In this document: positions 9,921 to 19,104 of the stretch, in pieces | Position numbering within the stretch: the stretch's first letter is position 1 | Layout: the number at the start of each line of letters is the position of its first letter | Source: Erythrobacter sp. | Lineage (GTDB): Bacteria; Pseudomonadota; Alphaproteobacteria; Sphingomonadales; Sphingomonadaceae | NCBI GenBank assembly: GCA_030148605.1 | Contig: JASBTD010000056.1 | Location: forward strand, 1 to 64,000 | Reading direction: 5' to 3' | Length of the DNA: 64,000 nt | Translations under genes and position numbers: made by a program | Notes under the pieces: generated by a model | What the model was told of the DNA's origin: nothing | Database searches by the model: none | What the model saw: the letters and a program-made list of their open reading frames with translations, nothing else

Positions 9921-10886
9921 TCACTGCATCCGGCGGGCATCTCCTGGTGTCATGCCGAACTGCTTGCGGAAACAGCGGTTGAAATAGGAAAGATCACCAA
10001 AGCCGACATCATAGGCGATCTCGCTGATCGACAGATGCGCGCGATCCCACGACATAAGCCAGTCCTTGGCTTTCTTCAGTCGCTGACCACGCACAAAGGC
10101 GGTGAAGCTGGTATCCGCTTCTTCAAACAGCCCCTGAATAGTCCTCCGGCTCAAACCAAAAAGCGCCTCCGCCTCATCAAGAGTGAGGTCATTTTCGGCC
10201 AGGTTTGCTTCAATCCAGGCCTTGATCGCGGCAAGGCGCGCAGCTTTCAGTCCCCCTTCGCGAGCCATATCTGCTCCGGGCGCGCGATGATCGAGCGCCA
10301 ACAGCACCAGGTCCCGGAGATGTTCTGCCGCAAGCTTTGCCGTCGCCGGGTCTGAAAGCGTCGTCTTGTGCACTGCGGTCGGGATGTAGCTGCGAAGCAT
10401 CCACAAGGCGGGGTTGGCGGAATCTATCGGCCGGTTAATCGCATCGCGTTGATTGCCAAGCATCGGCAGCAGCATATCGCGCGGAAGCTTGACGCAGAGG
10501 CTCCGGCTAAATCCGTAATTCGTCGCTTCCAGCGGCGCATCGCAGCGGTGGAGCGCCGCTTGGCCATAACCAAGATCGTAGCTCTTCCCGCAATGTCCGA
10601 TTTCGAAGCGGCCTCGACATTCGACGAGGGCAAAGGCGAAATCATCGTCAGCCCTGTCCGGGTCAGCCAGCAAACGCGCACGTGTCGGCGTGCCCTGGCT
10701 TTTTGAAACAACCGCGCCAGGCAATTGATAGATACTGCCCGAAGCGCGAGGCAGTTCGACCAGTGCCTCTGCATCTGCGTTGAGCGCACACTTGTCATAC
10801 TTTGAAAGCAGCGCGGCATGGCTCGCTTCATCTGCAAAATCGGCAAGTGTGTAATGTATCGGCTGGCAATCGGTGTCCTGCTGCAT
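9921..10886 (-). CDS. AraC-family transcriptional regulator
   Basis: This 321-residue protein has an N-terminal AraC-binding-like (cupin-type ligand) domain in about the first 200 residues and a C-terminal double helix-turn-helix. The second part shows the family signature ISEIAYDVGFGDLSYFNRCFRKQFGMTPGDAR at the very end. It would bind a promoter DNA site as effector-responsive activator. It is divergent from the PD40 propeller gene at 11033 with about 146 bp between the two starts, so that gene, and perhaps the TonB receptor beyond it, are plausible targets. The ligand is unknown. Confidence 0.92.
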   Translation of the reverse strand: MQQDTDCQPIHYTLADFADEASHAALLSKYDKCALNADAEALVELPRASGSIYQLPGAVVSKSQGTPTRARLLADPDRADDDFAFALVECRGRFEIGHCGKSYDLGYGQAALHRCDAPLEATNYGFSRSLCVKLPRDMLLPMLGNQRDAINRPIDSANPALWMLRSYIPTAVHKTTLSDPATAKLAAEHLRDLVLLALDHRAPGADMAREGGLKAARLAAIKAWIEANLAENDLTLDEAEALFGLSRRTIQGLFEEADTSFTAFVRGQRLKKAKDWLMSWDRAHLSISEIAYDVGFGDLSYFNRCFRKQFGMTPGDARRMQ

Positions 10887-11032
10887 ACCAGCAGAGTAAC
10901 ACGCAGCGGCTCACCGCCGAAGCTTAAATGCTTGTCTTATTGTGCAATCATAATTTCGAACCATGCGCGCCAGCCCAAGCCAACGCATCATTGAAATCCT
11001 ATCCTTGTGTTTTACCGATAGGGAGAAACGCA

Positions 11033-11950
11033 ATGAAAAAGCCGGGTTTTATGGCCGCATGCGGCGCTTCAATCGTTCTTGCAGCTGGGGCAGGCAGCGC
11101 ATGGGCAACCAATTTTGGCGAATGGAGTGCTCCAATCAACGCTGAAGAGCTTTCCGGCAACAATGGCGCGCCAAACAGCCCGCAAGGCGATGGTTGCCCG
11201 ATCCTCGATCCCTACACAAACGATCTATTCATTGCGTCAACACGCCCGGGTGGCTTTGGGGGACTGGATATATGGATCGCTGCGTGGAATGGCGACGGCT
11301 GGGACGAGCCCGTCAATGCGGGGCCTGAGATCAACAGCGCCACAAATGACTATTGCCCAACTCCCGCGCGCGGCAACCGGCTTTTCTTTGTCAGCCGCCG
11401 CGATGAGCCCAATGGAGATATCTACGTTGCAAAGCGATTGCCGGGCCAAGGCGTGGTCAGTGTCGAGAGACTGCCCTCCCCCATCAACAGCCCGCAAGAG
11501 GAATGGAGCCCCTCGGTCTACGACGACGATCAAGGCAATGAAGTGCTCTATTTCTCCAGCACGCGCGGTGGCGGGCAGGATATCTACGAAAGCATAGCCT
11601 ATGGCGCGCCGAGCAAGGTCGCCTCGCTCAGCACACAATATAGCGATGCCCGGCCCAATGTGAGCCGTAACGGCCGCGAAATCGTGTTTGATAGCGATCG
11701 GCCCGGCGGCCAGGGCGCGAGTGATATCTGGACCGCTACGCGCGGCTCGACATCCTCATCCTGGAACGCGCCTGTTCCGGTCCCGCAAGTCAACTCGCCG
11801 GCGGGGGAATCCCGCGCCTCAATCTCGTGGGACGGAACGATGCTGGTGTTCGGCTCAAGCCGTGAAGGCGGCGAAGGCGGTTCGGACATCTATGTCTCGA
11901 CACGCGAACGCGCAGCCAGCCGCCGGGGCCCCAAGACGATCGAGTTCTGA
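11033..11950 (+). CDS. Secreted PD40 beta-propeller protein (TolB-like repeats)
   Basis: ATG 11033 is chosen because GGGAG precedes it and a signal peptide follows directly (MKKPGFMAACGASIVLAAG, ending SAWA). The 305-residue product contains about five PD40/WD40-like blades, each with a core such as LFIASTRPGGFGGLDIWIA, LFFVSRRD...DIYVA, LYFSSTRGGGQDIYE, IVFDSDRPGG...DIWTA and LVFGSSREGG...DIYVS. Such propellers bind proteins or sugars in the periplasm or outside the cell. It is divergent from the AraC regulator and faces a TonB receptor gene, so a role in sensing or uptake of an extracellular substrate is possible but unproven. Confidence 0.88.
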   Translation: MKKPGFMAACGASIVLAAGAGSAWATNFGEWSAPINAEELSGNNGAPNSPQGDGCPILDPYTNDLFIASTRPGGFGGLDIWIAAWNGDGWDEPVNAGPEINSATNDYCPTPARGNRLFFVSRRDEPNGDIYVAKRLPGQGVVSVERLPSPINSPQEEWSPSVYDDDQGNEVLYFSSTRGGGQDIYESIAYGAPSKVASLSTQYSDARPNVSRNGREIVFDSDRPGGQGASDIWTATRGSTSSSWNAPVPVPQVNSPAGESRASISWDGTMLVFGSSREGGEGGSDIYVSTRERAASRRGPKTIEF

Positions 11951-12016
11951 TGCCCATTCTCAGCGGCACATTGTGACTATTCCCATAGTCCCCGATCTTG
12001 TGTGACCGCACAAACT

Positions 12017-12052
12017 GAAAGGGCCGCTGGTTTCCCGGCGGCCCCTTTTTTC
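12017..12052. terminator. Intrinsic terminator
   Basis: AAAGGGCCGCTGG pairs with CCGGCGGCCCCTTTT (one bulge) and is followed by a run of T on the + strand. It ends the PD40 gene and, with the A run on the other side, may also stop the opposing TonB receptor transcript. Confidence 0.78.
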
Positions 12053-12101
12053 ACTTCCGTTCCGGACCTTGTCTCCAAGCCCGAATGGATTTCAGCTGGG
12101 C

Positions 12102-15100
12102 TTAGAACTCCTTGCGCAATTCGATATGGAACACACGCCCGCGCGCAGAATGCAGTTCGCTGAAATAGCCAAACTGTTCATCGGCCAGCGGCGGATCCTT
12201 GTCGAACACGTTGTTGATCGCAAAGCGCAGCCGTGTACCATCGAGCGGGGTGTCATTCTCGATCTTGTAAGCAATCGAGAAATTGACTGTGAAGATGTCA
12301 TCCACACGGAAGAAGTTGCCGTTCGGATCATCCGTTTCGATCAGCTCGTCACGCGTCACACTGGTGTCCCAGACCTTGCCAACATATTGGCCAAACAGGC
12401 CTACATCGACAGGGCCGCTGCTCCAGTTGATCGAGCTGCTGAAGCGCCATTTGGGACGCCCCTCGATCTCAAGCAGCTCACCAAGCCCGCCCACAGTTAC
12501 ATCGGGCGGCAGGTCACCTGCAGCAATGCCTGCCAGCAGTTCCTGGCTGTCAGGCCCGGCGGATTGGACAAAGCTCTTCAATCGTGCTGCGTTGAACCGC
12601 AGGCGGAAATCGCCGAGACCGAAATCGGGCACACGATAGAACAAACCGAAGTCCCAACCCTTTGACACGCGACTGTCGAGGTTCAGATAGGGATCGAGAA
12701 CCTGGATAATCGCACCGGCTGGCGCGAGGCTGGTGCCTGTGAACAGGGCAATCGCATCGGCATCGGGCTCTTCGCGGATGACGTTGGGATTGGTGCTGCC
12801 GTTGAGGCGGCGCAGCAAGTCCAGCGCTATGGCGTTGTCATCGCCGAAAGTGCCGACCAGCCCGGTCTGCTTCACACGCCAATAGTCCGCGGTCAGCGTA
12901 AGACCGGGGATGAAGCCCGGTTCAAGCACCACGCCCAGATTGATGCTTTCGCTGTCTTCCGGCTTCAGGTTTTCAGAGCCGGAGCGGAAGCTGACCGTGC
13001 TCGCACCGGGGCATGCGCCAAGATTGGCCAGAGTGCCTTTTTCCACCTGAGCCTGACAGAACACGAAATCGTCACGGGTGTTGACCCGCGTCGTTCCCTC
13101 ATCATTTACCTGCACAAGGTTAGGCGCACGGAACCCTTCGGACCATGCACCGCGGAAGGTGACGCCGGGGATCGTGGTCCAGGACGCCGCAACGCGCGGC
13201 ACCATTGCGGTTTCCTTGATATCGTTGAAATGCTCGATCCGGCCCGCCAGCTGGACGTTGAATTCCTCGATCAGCGGAATGTTCATGTCAGGCGATACCA
13301 CCGGCACGAACAGCTCGGCATGCGCCGAATAGACCTCGCGATTGCCGCTGGTGTCAGGCGTGGGGCTGGTTCCCACGACATCGCTGCCATTGAATTCGCC
13401 GGTGATGCTGTCAGTGAAGGTTATCGTTCCGTCAAGCCGTGGGTCACGATCATCGAAGAACGTCTCGCGTCGCCACTCGACCCCTGCGGCGATGCCCAGA
13501 TTCCCGCCGGGAAGCGAGATCAGATCGTCGCGGCTGATCTTGAAGTCGGCCAGCGCCAGGCTTGTCCCGCCCTTGCGGAACACATCGATCCGCATCGAAT
13601 CCAGCACCGCTTCGGGATTGGGAGTGCAATCGCCTTCACCCGGATCATCCAGGCAGCCGCCATTGAACGGGTTATAGGCATCGGGGGTTGTTCGGTTGAT
13701 CGCTTCCTGTGCCAGCGTCAATGACACGCGATTGCGCGCAAGGTCATTCAATCTCGCTTCGGAATACAGGAATCCGGTGTCGAAATCCCACGAACCGAAA
13801 TTGCCGCGCAAGCCGCCGACCAGGCGATAGGTATCCTTGTCAACGCTGACATCGCGGCTGCCGACATCGACAAAGCGATAGCGCTCCATGATCACGTCTG
13901 CACCGCCATCGGCGATAGTTGTTCCGGGCAGCCGGTTGGGGCTTCCGACAGGCCCGAACGGATTCCAGTAAGCGTTGCGCGAGATGCCGATCGGTACCGC
14001 CCCCAGGATGGCAGAGGCTTCATTGTTGCGGCGGCTTTCCGAACGGTAATAGCTGCCTTCGAAATAGGCCTCGAGATTATCGGTCAGCTCATAATTGAGC
14101 AGCGCCATCGCATTGTAGCGATCCTTTTCGCTGATCAGCGTTCCGTCGAAATTCTGGTTGTAGCGGACGGCGGTGGGCGGCGTGGGGGCTCTGGTGGGAC
14201 TCGAAGGGGCTGCGGCGCAGATGCCATTGCCGAAATCCAGGCGGCAACCCGAAAACGTGCTTGGCTGGAGCCAGAAATCATCATCTCCGATCGGAGTGCT
14301 GGTCCGAGAAGCCTGAATGTCGAACTGGCCGAAGGGCCCAAAAGTATTGCGGTTGTTGAACGAGGCATCGCCTTCGAAATCCGTGCCTTCGACCAGCGGC
14401 AAGCGGTTCTCATCTGCGGCATAGCGACGCGCGGAGGTGGGCAGGCCGTTCTCATGGAAATAACCGCCATAGACAGTCAGGTTCCCGCGCCCGCCTCCGA
14501 AGTCGAAGCCGAAACCGCCGCTCAGGCGGTAGCTGTAGAGGCTCGTGCCATCCGATCCGCGCCAGTCGGCTTCCACGAATCCCCCTGTGAGATTGCCCTT
14601 GAGCACGGTGTTGATGACACCTGCGACCGCGTCGGCGCCGTAAATGGCAGATGCGCCATCGCGCAGGATTTCGACCCGGCGGATGCTGCCAGGCGCGATT
14701 TCATTGGTGTCGGAGCTGACTACAGGTACAAGCAACTCAGTCTGGAAGCCGGGGTGTAGCGTCATGCGCCTGCCGTTGATCAGCAACAGCGTGTTGCCCG
14801 TACCAAGGTCGCGCAGGTTGATCGAGCCGACATCGCCGCGCGCGCTATTCTGGGTCGTCGCGTTCTGTTCGTTGAAGGCTACAGTGCCGACTTGCGGGAT
14901 CGCGCGAAACAGCTCGTCGCCTGAAGAGGCCCCGGTATTCTCGATCGCTTGTTCGTCAAGCACAGTGACCGGAAGCACGTCGTTGATCTGCGCCCCTTGA
15001 ATCTGTGTCCCGATTACCACGATTTCGCGGGAAACATCCTGCGCCTCGGTATCACTTGAGACGACAGATTCTTGTGCGAATGCCGGTGATTGCGCAACAA

Positions 15101-15155
15101 GCGCCAATACAGACGAAGCAAGCAAATATTGGAATTTAAAAGGAATTCGGGACAT
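12102..15155 (-). CDS. TonB-dependent receptor (large, complete)
   Basis: This protein of about 1017 residues is an intact outer-membrane TonB-dependent receptor. ATG 15155 is preferred over an in-frame TTG 15 bp upstream because GAGAGGG lies 6 bp before it and a signal peptide (ending SPAFAQ) follows. After it come the TonB box (REIVVIGTQI), a plug with LLLINGRRMTLHPG and VEILRDGASAIYGADAVAGVIN, and a long barrel ending in the aromatic FHIELRKEF. The plug style (GTQIxG, RNLGxxxTLVL-like) is that of the oligosaccharide/peptide-type receptors common in Sphingomonadales. The substrate is unknown. It sits directly downstream of nusG, inside the split ribosomal-protein cluster. Confidence 0.95.
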   Translation of the reverse strand: MSRIPFKFQYLLASSVLALVAQSPAFAQESVVSSDTEAQDVSREIVVIGTQIQGAQINDVLPVTVLDEQAIENTGASSGDELFRAIPQVGTVAFNEQNATTQNSARGDVGSINLRDLGTGNTLLLINGRRMTLHPGFQTELLVPVVSSDTNEIAPGSIRRVEILRDGASAIYGADAVAGVINTVLKGNLTGGFVEADWRGSDGTSLYSYRLSGGFGFDFGGGRGNLTVYGGYFHENGLPTSARRYAADENRLPLVEGTDFEGDASFNNRNTFGPFGQFDIQASRTSTPIGDDDFWLQPSTFSGCRLDFGNGICAAAPSSPTRAPTPPTAVRYNQNFDGTLISEKDRYNAMALLNYELTDNLEAYFEGSYYRSESRRNNEASAILGAVPIGISRNAYWNPFGPVGSPNRLPGTTIADGGADVIMERYRFVDVGSRDVSVDKDTYRLVGGLRGNFGSWDFDTGFLYSEARLNDLARNRVSLTLAQEAINRTTPDAYNPFNGGCLDDPGEGDCTPNPEAVLDSMRIDVFRKGGTSLALADFKISRDDLISLPGGNLGIAAGVEWRRETFFDDRDPRLDGTITFTDSITGEFNGSDVVGTSPTPDTSGNREVYSAHAELFVPVVSPDMNIPLIEEFNVQLAGRIEHFNDIKETAMVPRVAASWTTIPGVTFRGAWSEGFRAPNLVQVNDEGTTRVNTRDDFVFCQAQVEKGTLANLGACPGASTVSFRSGSENLKPEDSESINLGVVLEPGFIPGLTLTADYWRVKQTGLVGTFGDDNAIALDLLRRLNGSTNPNVIREEPDADAIALFTGTSLAPAGAIIQVLDPYLNLDSRVSKGWDFGLFYRVPDFGLGDFRLRFNAARLKSFVQSAGPDSQELLAGIAAGDLPPDVTVGGLGELLEIEGRPKWRFSSSINWSSGPVDVGLFGQYVGKVWDTSVTRDELIETDDPNGNFFRVDDIFTVNFSIAYKIENDTPLDGTRLRFAINNVFDKDPPLADEQFGYFSELHSARGRVFHIELRKEF

Positions 15156-15475
15156 CTCAAACCCTCTCAAAAGTGACCCTTATCGAGGTTTGCTCCGAAT
15201 GTGCCCGGCGACAACAAAATCCTTTATTGGCAAATAACGATTTTTTTCGACTACGATTCCCTATTGACGAAACCGGAAAACTTGTCCGCCTTCCTCAAGT
15301 CAAAACCTGTCCATACTGGTGAGTCGCGATGGGCATTTGAACAGGCAGGCACGAGCTCAAATAGAGATCGCATCCGGACAAGCGGGATGGACATAGAAAA
15401 GATGCGCCCGAGCAATGGCTCAGACGCATCCGGCAATAGACAATGTGCTTACCGCGCCGACAGGCGTGGGCCTTG
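15156..15475. other. Noncoding interval between TonB receptor and nusG
   Basis: This stretch of 320 bp contains the receptor promoter region (AT-rich around 15220-15260) and the nusG terminator (15394-15430). No gene is seen. Confidence 0.6.
15394..15430 (-). terminator. Intrinsic terminator of secE-nusG
   Basis: Read on the minus strand, GATGCGTCTGAGC pairs over 13 positions (two as G-U) with GCTCGGGCGCATC around a CATT loop, and TTTTCT follows. The stem works fully only in the minus-strand RNA, which fits termination 45 bp after the nusG stop codon. Confidence 0.75.
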
Positions 15476-16012
15476 CTACTTGACCAGTTCGACCTGTTCG
15501 AAGTCCAGCTCGACCGGGGTCGCGCGGCCGAAGATCGAGACCGATACCTTGACCTTGGCCTTGTCGAAATCGAGCTCTTCCACCACGCCGTTGAAGCTGG
15601 CGAACGGACCATCCAGAACCTTGACCTGGTCGCCGATCTCGTAATCGACATGGATGTCCTTCTTGGGTGCAGCTTTCGCTTCTTCGACACCGCCGAAATA
15701 GCGCGCTGCCTCTTTCTCGCTGATCGGCTGCGGCTTGTTACCCGAACCGAGGAAGCCGGTGACCTTGGGAGTATTCTTGACCAAGTGATAGACATCATCG
15801 GTCATCTTGAGCTTCGCGAGCACATAACCCGGCATGAACTTGCGTTCGACCTGAACTTTCTTGCCGCGCTTTACCTCGGTCACAGTCTCAGTCGGAACCT
15901 GTACGTCTTCAACTGCGTCTGACAGGCCCAGCCGTTCAGCTTCGGAGATGATATTGTCGCGCACCTTGTTCTCGAAACCGGAATAGGCGTGAATGATGTA
16001 CCAGCGAGCCAT
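15476..16012 (-). CDS. nusG: Transcription termination/antitermination protein NusG
   Basis: This 178-residue protein is NusG, which binds RNA polymerase and links it to Rho or the ribosome. The N-terminal NGN domain begins RWYIIHAYSGFENKV and includes FMPGYVLAKLKM. The C-terminal KOW domain contains GDQVKVLDGPFASFNGVVEELD near residue 125. It follows secE by 30 bp in the normal order. Its usual downstream partner rplK is about 6.8 kb away, and a hairpin terminator follows nusG here. Confidence 0.98.
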   Translation of the reverse strand: MARWYIIHAYSGFENKVRDNIISEAERLGLSDAVEDVQVPTETVTEVKRGKKVQVERKFMPGYVLAKLKMTDDVYHLVKNTPKVTGFLGSGNKPQPISEKEAARYFGGVEEAKAAPKKDIHVDYEIGDQVKVLDGPFASFNGVVEELDFDKAKVKVSVSIFGRATPVELDFEQVELVK

Positions 16013-16042
16013 TGGTTATTCCCGTGAAAAATTGAACGCGTA

Positions 16043-16252
16043 TCAGGCGAGCGACAAAAGCCACTGCACCACGGCGTTGAAGACTGTGTCGATGCCGAGG
16101 AAGAATAGCGAGAGGATCACCATCATGATGAACACGAAGATCGCGGTGCGGATGGTTTCCTCACGCGTTGGCCATACAACCTTGCTGGTTTCGCTGCGAA
16201 CCTGATTCACAAACTCGGCAGGCGATGTCTTGCGCTTTTTCTCTTCGGCCAT
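16043..16252 (-). CDS. secE: Preprotein translocase subunit SecE
   Basis: This 69-residue protein is the single-span short form of SecE, which clamps SecY in the inner-membrane translocon. It has the conserved cytoplasmic VRSETSKVVWPTREET amphipathic helix followed by one transmembrane helix (about residues 38-60). It is upstream of nusG in the standard order. The normally adjacent tRNA-Trp gene lies 2 kb further upstream, beyond a symporter gene on the opposite strand. Confidence 0.97.
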   Translation of the reverse strand: MAEEKKRKTSPAEFVNQVRSETSKVVWPTREETIRTAIFVFIMMVILSLFFLGIDTVFNAVVQWLLSLA

Positions 16253-16615
16253 GGGTCGAGCCCTTCGTCCTCGATAAATTCTACCCGTCTTTCCGGGAAC
16301 TGGCTTTCAGGTAGGGTTTCTCGCCGCCCCGAACAAGGTTCGGGAGGGGCTGCTAGCTGATTCCAATGTCGGAAGACGGTTAGGCAGATAGGCGGGGTAT
16401 CGGGTGAATGCAAGTGGGAGATTCTTTGTGTTTCGCACGCCCTCCGGCGCGCGATTTCCTCGCTCACGCGACCTGAAGGTCGCATCGCTGCGGGCGGGCA
16501 GTCGCCCTTTGGGCCGCTTTGCGGCCAAATGATGCCCTGCAAAAACACTAGCATTGTGACGAGTGCCTCTCTAGCGTGCGCGGCTTCTAATCGGGATGCA
16601 TTGGGGAAGCCACAT
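16253..16615. other. Noncoding interval between secE and the symporter
   Basis: This stretch of 363 bp is between divergently read genes and must contain both promoters. It holds several short GC hairpins (for example CCCCGAAC/GTTCGGG at 16327-16344, and GCGACC/GGTCGC and GGCCGC/GCGGCC pairs near 16470-16530). No protein or RNA gene is recognised. Confidence 0.5.
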
Positions 16616-18133
16616 ATGGCAGTTGCAGACACAGCGTCGGTCAGCCTGATCGATCGCGTCACGAATATTTCCGACTTTATCTGGGTGGGCACATGGAACG
16701 GGCAGGAAGTTCTGCCCTTCCCGCCGATGACGATTATCCTGCTGGGTGTCGGCCTGTGGATCATGATCGGGTTGAAATTCTATCCGATCCGCAAGCTGGG
16801 CAGCGCATTTGCAGGGCTGTTTTCCAGTCGCAAGGGCTCTGGTGAAGGCGAGATTTCGCCCTTTGCAGCGCTTTCTACCGCGCTTTCCGGCCAGGTTGGC
16901 ACCGGCAATCTGACCGGCGTTGCAACGGCTATTGCGCTGGGCGGCCCCGGTGCAATCTTCTGGATGTGGATCACTGCCCTGTTCGGCATGGCGCTGGCTT
17001 TCGCCGAAGGTTCGCTCGCCATCCGGTATCGCGAGACAACCTCTGACGGGGTCAAGCGCGGCGGCCCGATGAGCTACATCATGATGGGCCTAGGCCCCAA
17101 ATGGACGTGGCTTGCGATCCTGTTCTGCCTGGGCACGCTGTTCTCAGCCATGGTGACCGGCAACACGATTCAGGCCAATGCCGTGGCTGACGGTCTCAAC
17201 GAACTGTTCGGGATCGAAGAAGCCATGGGCGGGCTGATCGTGGCCGTGCTGGTGTTCATCGTTATCATCGGCGGCATCAAGTCGATCGGTAATGTTGCCG
17301 AAAAGGTCGTGCCATTCATGGCGGCGGCTTACATCCTGATGGCGCTGATCGCGCTGATCATCAACTTCGGCGATCTGCCTGAGACCTTCGGCCTGATCTT
17401 CCACGGCGCATTCAACCCGCAAGCGGCGACTGGCGGCTTTGTAGGTGCGGCGATCATCCTGGCCATCCGCGCCGGCGTGGCGCGCGGGTTGTTCTCCAAC
17501 GAAGCGGGGCAAGGCTCGACAGCTATCGCGCACGCCGTGGCGCAAACCAACGATCCCGAGCAGCAAGGCCGCATGGCCATGCTGGGCACTTTCATCGATA
17601 CCATCGTGATCTGCACCATGACCGCGCTGGTTATCCTGACGGTGCAAGGTGACTTCACCGGAAACGGGGAAGTGGTTGCGCATGCGTGGAATTCGGACCT
17701 TGAAGGGTTCGCCATGACCAGCGGGGCATTTGCCGCGGCCTTCCCGTTCGAGTTTGCCTCGGTTCCGATCGGCACGCTGATCGCCAGCGTGGCGCTGATC
17801 CTGTTCGTGTTCACCACTCTGCTCACGTGGAGCTATTACGGCGAGCGCGCGATCACTTTCATGTATGACCGCATCCCGGGCTCAACCCGCGGCGGCGAGA
17901 AGATCCTGCATATCATCTGGCGCCTGCTGTGGTGCGTGGTGATCTTCATCGGATCGACTCAGGACCTGCAACTGGTCTGGCGTTTGGGCGACATTTCCAA
18001 TGCGGCGATGGCTCTGCCTAACCTGCTGGCGCTGGCGCTTCTGTCAGGCGTGGTGTTCAAGCTGGCTCAGGGTGACAAGACTGCCGGGAAAGACTTCCAC
18101 GCGGAAACGCCGGAGGAACCGGAAGAATATTGA
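16616..18133 (+). CDS. Alanine/glycine:cation symporter (AGCS family)
   Basis: This inner-membrane sodium-coupled amino-acid transporter has about 505 residues and roughly eleven hydrophobic spans. Signature segments are PFAALSTALSGQVGTGNLTGVATAIALGGPGAIFWMW (the family motif near residue 90), the SNEAGQGSTAIAHA motif in the middle and WSYYGERA near the C terminus. ATG 16616 is chosen over an upstream in-frame start because GGGGAAG lies 6 bp before it and the family N terminus begins there. It separates tRNA-Trp from secE and is read in the opposite direction, which suggests later insertion at this locus. Confidence 0.95.
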   Translation: MAVADTASVSLIDRVTNISDFIWVGTWNGQEVLPFPPMTIILLGVGLWIMIGLKFYPIRKLGSAFAGLFSSRKGSGEGEISPFAALSTALSGQVGTGNLTGVATAIALGGPGAIFWMWITALFGMALAFAEGSLAIRYRETTSDGVKRGGPMSYIMMGLGPKWTWLAILFCLGTLFSAMVTGNTIQANAVADGLNELFGIEEAMGGLIVAVLVFIVIIGGIKSIGNVAEKVVPFMAAAYILMALIALIINFGDLPETFGLIFHGAFNPQAATGGFVGAAIILAIRAGVARGLFSNEAGQGSTAIAHAVAQTNDPEQQGRMAMLGTFIDTIVICTMTALVILTVQGDFTGNGEVVAHAWNSDLEGFAMTSGAFAAAFPFEFASVPIGTLIASVALILFVFTTLLTWSYYGERAITFMYDRIPGSTRGGEKILHIIWRLLWCVVIFIGSTQDLQLVWRLGDISNAAMALPNLLALALLSGVVFKLAQGDKTAGKDFHAETPEEPEEY

Positions 18134-18160
18134 TCGGGTTCAGCCCGATCCGAAGAAAGC

Positions 18161-18192
18161 GAAAGGGCCGTCCCACAAGGAGCGGCCCTTTC
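18161..18192. terminator. Bidirectional intrinsic terminator
   Basis: A perfect 10-bp stem, GAAAGGGCCG (18161-18170) with CGGCCCTTTC (18183-18192), lies between the symporter gene and the convergent tRNA-Trp, with T and A runs at its ends. Confidence 0.82.
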
Positions 18193-18212
18193 ATTTTGTC
18201 GCCGATAGGAAA

Positions 18213-18288
18213 TGGCAGGGGTGACAGGATTCGAACCCGTGGCCCTCGGTTTTGGAGACCGATGCTCTACCAGCTGAGCTACACCCCT
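18213..18288 (-). tRNA. tRNA-Trp (anticodon CCA)
   Basis: The 76-nt minus-strand sequence folds as a complete cloverleaf: acceptor AGGGGTG/CACCCCT, D arm with GTAGCTCAGCTGGTAGAGC, anticodon stem TCGGT/ACCGA around loop CTCCAAA, T arm with GGGTTCGAATCC, discriminator G and an encoded CCA end. In many bacteria tRNA-Trp directly precedes secE-nusG. Here a symporter gene intervenes. Confidence 0.96.
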
Positions 18289-18405
18289 GCAGGCGGACGC
18301 TGCCCTCTATAGCCAAGCGCAGCGCATGGCAACATCGCAGTTTGCCAAAGCGCACATGCGATCGAATTTGGCGAAGATTGCGATTGTGCTGCTATAAAGC
18401 ATGCC

Positions 18406-19104
18406 ATGCATTCGCCCTACCCCCCTCCGATTCCGGCCGAGATGCTGCTGCTGGCCTATCGCAGCGGCATTTTCCCGATGGCGGACCGGCGCGATGATCC
18501 GGAAGTTTTTTGGGTAGAACCGCGCGAGCGCGCGATCATTCCGCTAAACCAGTTCCACATGTCGCGCAGCCTGAAGAAGGTGCTCACTCGCGACCGCTTC
18601 AGCGTTACCATCGATCGCGATTTCGCCAGCGTGATTTCCGCCTGCGCAGAGCCGCGCGAGGACCACCCAGAAAGCTGGATCAGCGAGCGGATCATGGCGA
18701 GTTACCGCCAATTGCACGCGCTAGGCCACGCACATTCGATCGAATGCTGGGACGGCGCCGAACTGGTCGGCGGCCTATACGGCGTGAGTTTCGACCAGGT
18801 CTTTTGCGGGGAAAGCATGTTCAGCCGCCAGAGTGATGCCAGCAAGGTCGCGCTGTGCTGGCTGGTGGCGCTAATGCGCCGCGCCAATTATCGCTTGCTG
18901 GATTGCCAGTTCATGACCGGCCACCTCGCCACCATGGGTGCAGTCGAGATCCCGCAGCAACAATATCTCGAAGGGCTCGCCCGATCGGCCGGAACGCCAG
19001 ACATGTCATTGCCTGAGGCGTGGCAGGCCGTGATGCGCGAAGCAGGCTCGGACTATTCCTCGCCCGGAAAACTCATCGCGCAATCCTTGACCCAGACATC
19101 ATAG
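18406..19104 (+). CDS. aat: Leucyl/phenylalanyl-tRNA--protein transferase
   Basis: This 232-residue protein transfers Leu or Phe from tRNA to proteins with N-terminal Arg/Lys, marking them for ClpS-ClpAP (N-end rule). It matches Aat over its length: LLLAYRSGIFPMAD near residue 15, WVEPRERAIIPL near residue 45, the central SYRQLHALGHAHSIECWDGAELVGGLYGVS, FCGESMFSRQSDASKVAL, and LLDCQFMTGHLATMGA. Its 3' end overlaps the convergent DUF2155 gene by about 52 bp. Confidence 0.96.
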   Translation: MHSPYPPPIPAEMLLLAYRSGIFPMADRRDDPEVFWVEPRERAIIPLNQFHMSRSLKKVLTRDRFSVTIDRDFASVISACAEPREDHPESWISERIMASYRQLHALGHAHSIECWDGAELVGGLYGVSFDQVFCGESMFSRQSDASKVALCWLVALMRRANYRLLDCQFMTGHLATMGAVEIPQQQYLEGLARSAGTPDMSLPEAWQAVMREAGSDYSSPGKLIAQSLTQTS

